Shown here piece by piece: positions 5,864 through 7,126 of a DNA stretch of 7,126 nt. The notes below the pieces were generated by a model. The model did not search any database. It had not been told where the DNA came from and saw only the letters and a program-made list of their open reading frames with translations. The position numbers and the translations under genes were made by a program. The DNA comes from Anaerolineae bacterium. Lineage in GTDB: Bacteria > Chloroflexota > Anaerolineae > Aggregatilineales > Phototrophicaceae. Every line of letters starts with the position of its first letter. Within the stretch, counting starts at the first letter, position 1. The stretch is from positions 1 through 7,126 of the forward strand of contig JANQRM010000415.1 in assembly GCA_028284565.1 (NCBI GenBank), read 5' to 3'.

Positions 5864-5893
5864 ATTATAACAAGAGAGATAGGGTTGTGTGAA
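5864..5893 (-). promoter_or_regulatory. Promoter of the upstream FHA gene
   Basis: On the minus strand TTCACA (5893-5888, 5/6 match) is followed by an 18-base spacer and a perfect TATAAT (5869-5864) preceded by an extended TGT. Transcription would begin near 5857, leaving a leader of about 110 bases before the ATG at 5746, or about 78 before the alternative at 5779. Confidence 0.65.
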
Positions 5894-5898
5894 AATCT

Positions 5899-5944
5899 GA
5901 ACAAACAATAATGAATATTGAACAATTTATATTTTGGATGCGTA
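5899..5944 (+). promoter_or_regulatory. Possible ECF-type promoter and TGAACAA direct repeat upstream of the sigma gene
   Basis: TGAACAA occurs at 5898-5904 and 5919-5925, 21 bases apart (two helical turns). The second GAAC (5920-5923) is followed 17 bases later by CGTA (5941-5944). This resembles the GAAC...CGT layout of many ECF sigma promoters and would fit autoregulation, with transcription starting shortly before the SD at 5961. The match is short and could be chance. Confidence 0.3.
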
Positions 5945-5960
5945 TAAGGAGATGAAACGG

Positions 5961-5965
5961 AAGGA
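5961..5965 (+). promoter_or_regulatory. Shine-Dalgarno for the GTG start of the sigma gene
   Basis: AAGGA lies 8 bases before the GTG at 5974. An in-frame TGA at 5953-5955 rules out earlier starts, so GTG is the only well-placed initiation codon. Confidence 0.7.
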
Positions 5966-5973
5966 CAGTTTGC

Positions 5974-6642
5974 GTGTCGGAAGGTTTGGAACAGCAATTG
6001 TTGCAAGAAGCACAGGCAGGTGATGAGGACTCCTATGCCGATTTGCAGATTCTGTTAGAACCTTCGATTCGACGATTTGTGAGCCGGATGATTCAAGATG
6101 ACATGCTGGTCGATGATTTGGTGCAAGACGTGTTTATCGCGTTTTATCGCAATATCCACAAAATTGACCCGCCCAGTGGCTTGCGACCCTATCTCTTTCG
6201 GATTGCAAGAAATCGCTGTTATGATGAATTGCGGAAGTTCCAGCGAGACAACAACATCTCGATGGATGAGGAAGCGGTGCAGGTACAGGTCTCTTTTACC
6301 CAAGCCCACACCCAACCTCAGCCGGACGATGTGACTCACTGGATTTTGCTTCATCTAGAAGTACAAGAGGCGATGGAAAAATTATCGGACTCACAACGCA
6401 CCGCCTTATTGCTGTATGCAGAGGAAGGGATGTCCTATGGAGAGATTGCAGAAATCGAAGGTGTAAGCGTGGGAACCGTCAAATCCCGCCTCTATTACGC
6501 CAAGAAGAATCTACGACAATATCTCCATCCCGACACCTTAGTGGCGATTTTGTCCGAATTTGAACCGACAACGCAAACTGACCAATCAACTGAATCCATA
6601 GAAGAAAAGGAACAAGGTGATGCGATTCTACTTTCACAATGA
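5974..6642 (+). CDS. ECF-type RNA polymerase sigma factor
   Basis: A 222-residue sigma70-family protein of the group IV (ECF) layout, with regions 2 and 4 only. Region 2 spans about 28-90: VDDLVQDVFIAFYRNIHKI (46-64) is the core-binding helix, and LRPYLFRIARNRCYDELRK (70-88) corresponds to regions 2.3-2.4, which melt and read the -10. A linker of about 40 residues follows. Region 4 spans about 131-184, with the helix-turn-helix MSYGEIAEIEGVSVGTVKSR that reads the -35. Beyond 185 there is an extra acidic, Gln/Glu/Thr-rich tail of about 38 residues that most ECF factors lack. It should direct core RNA polymerase to a small regulon, probably including its own promoter. The reading frame overlaps the start of the next gene by 23 bases, so that gene is the natural candidate for its regulator or partner. 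Confidence 0.92.
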   Translation: MSEGLEQQLLQEAQAGDEDSYADLQILLEPSIRRFVSRMIQDDMLVDDLVQDVFIAFYRNIHKIDPPSGLRPYLFRIARNRCYDELRKFQRDNNISMDEEAVQVQVSFTQAHTQPQPDDVTHWILLHLEVQEAMEKLSDSQRTALLLYAEEGMSYGEIAEIEGVSVGTVKSRLYYAKKNLRQYLHPDTLVAILSEFEPTTQTDQSTESIEEKEQGDAILLSQ

Positions 6643-7126
6643 TGATGATTTTGATGGTGATGTCGAAAGACCCGTGATGCCAGATATGCCCGGTATGCCA
6701 GACCGACCCGTCATGCCGGACATGCCCGAACCTCCTGAGCCGCCCATTCCACCAGAACCTCCAACGGCGGAGGAAACGATGGATATTGAACGTATTCAAC
6801 GCTTATTGAGTGCGCTCAAAGCTCTGACTTCCACGCTGGATCATGCGGTGATGCACCACCAAGCGGATGCAGGTGTGATGGAGATGACCAAAGAGAGTTA
6901 TCGAAAACTCCATCAACGGGCAGTGGAAGTTGTAGGGGATGATGAATATATCCGGGATGATTTGAGTGTGGAGAGTATTATAGGAGAAGATGCCCATACC
7001 CAAGTCAGTCAGTTACGGATGCTCGTCGCACAATTGTCGACTTATCTCGCCGATATCTACCGCAGTGAATTCAAACGGAAACGTCGCGCTCAAGTCCACA
7101 TTCACGATGCCGATTTCGGCAAGAAC
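6620..7126 (+). CDS. Acidic, Pro/Met-rich protein of unknown function, 3' partial
   Basis: The frame stays open from the ATG at 6620 (or GTG at 6617) to the window edge, giving at least 169 residues. AAGG (6607-6610) lies 9 bases before the ATG, and the gene overlaps the sigma factor's last 23 bases, so translation is probably coupled. I do not recognise the family. Residues 1-16 are very acidic and include D-x-D-x-D-G (8-13). Residues 17-48 are a Pro/Met region in which RPVMPDMP occurs twice, 12 residues apart, followed by PEPPEPPIPPEPP. From about 53 the sequence looks helical (IERIQRLLSALKALTSTLDH; later VSQLRMLVAQLSTYLADIY), then a basic stretch FKRKRR at 151-156. No membrane segment or signal peptide is seen in the visible part. 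A role as an anti-sigma or co-regulator is inferred from position only. Confidence 0.75.
   Translation, partial: MRFYFHNDDDFDGDVERPVMPDMPGMPDRPVMPDMPEPPEPPIPPEPPTAEETMDIERIQRLLSALKALTSTLDHAVMHHQADAGVMEMTKESYRKLHQRAVEVVGDDEYIRDDLSVESIIGEDAHTQVSQLRMLVAQLSTYLADIYRSEFKRKRRAQVHIHDADFGKN

Noticed and set aside
5952..6023. Possible 23-residue leader peptide overlapping the sigma gene start
   Set aside because: The AAGGAG directly abuts the ATG, too close for initiation, and the peptide has no regulatory codon run or attenuator-like hairpin.
6479..6799. Minus-strand reading frame rich in His, Trp and Arg
   Set aside because: It is the complement of the Pro/Met repeats and the sigma gene end; its odd composition follows from that repeat.

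Overview
The window reads as chromosomal DNA of moderate GC from a free-living bacterium with a large signalling repertoire. The best guess is Chloroflexota (Anaerolineae-like). The guess rests on a Hanks kinase fused to a response regulator, stand-alone FHA proteins with the 'DLxxFxAYxxGxS' signature, a PD40/TolB-like surface propeller, and a short zinc-phospholipase-C-like protein beginning MPTPFTHL. This is recognition by eye; no database search was made. I see no mobile element, CRISPR array, tRNA or rRNA.

Layout. (a) 2-958 (+): 3' part of a gene whose product joins the C-lobe of a Ser/Thr kinase, a receiver domain and a LuxR/NarL-type helix-turn-helix. It is followed by a rho-independent terminator at 1004-1036. 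(b) 3207-1024 (-): a tightly overlapping three-gene operon. It encodes a membrane-anchored beta-propeller protein (interrupted by a -1 frameshift at 2659-2665), an isoprenylcysteine-methyltransferase-like membrane protein, and a HEAT-repeat protein. (c) 3315-4677 (+): a zinc-phospholipase-C-like protein, then two tandem paralogous antibiotic-biosynthesis-monooxygenase (ABM) domain proteins. (d) 5746-4674 (-): two FHA-domain proteins, each 149 aa with the preferred starts, each with its own sigma70-like promoter. (e) 5974-7126 (+): an ECF-type sigma factor overlapping a downstream acidic, Pro/Met-rich protein of unknown function that runs off the window.

How the genes may work together. The window holds the three usual parts of Ser/Thr phospho-signalling and transcription control: a kinase linked to a DNA-binding receiver, phosphothreonine-reading FHA proteins, and an alternative sigma factor divergent from an FHA gene. 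A functional link between them is inference from proximity. The most noteworthy items are the kinase-receiver-HTH fusion, the frameshift site (a slippery-type heptamer with a Shine-Dalgarno-like element upstream, though a plain indel or sequencing error remains likelier), and the unknown protein translationally linked to the sigma factor.
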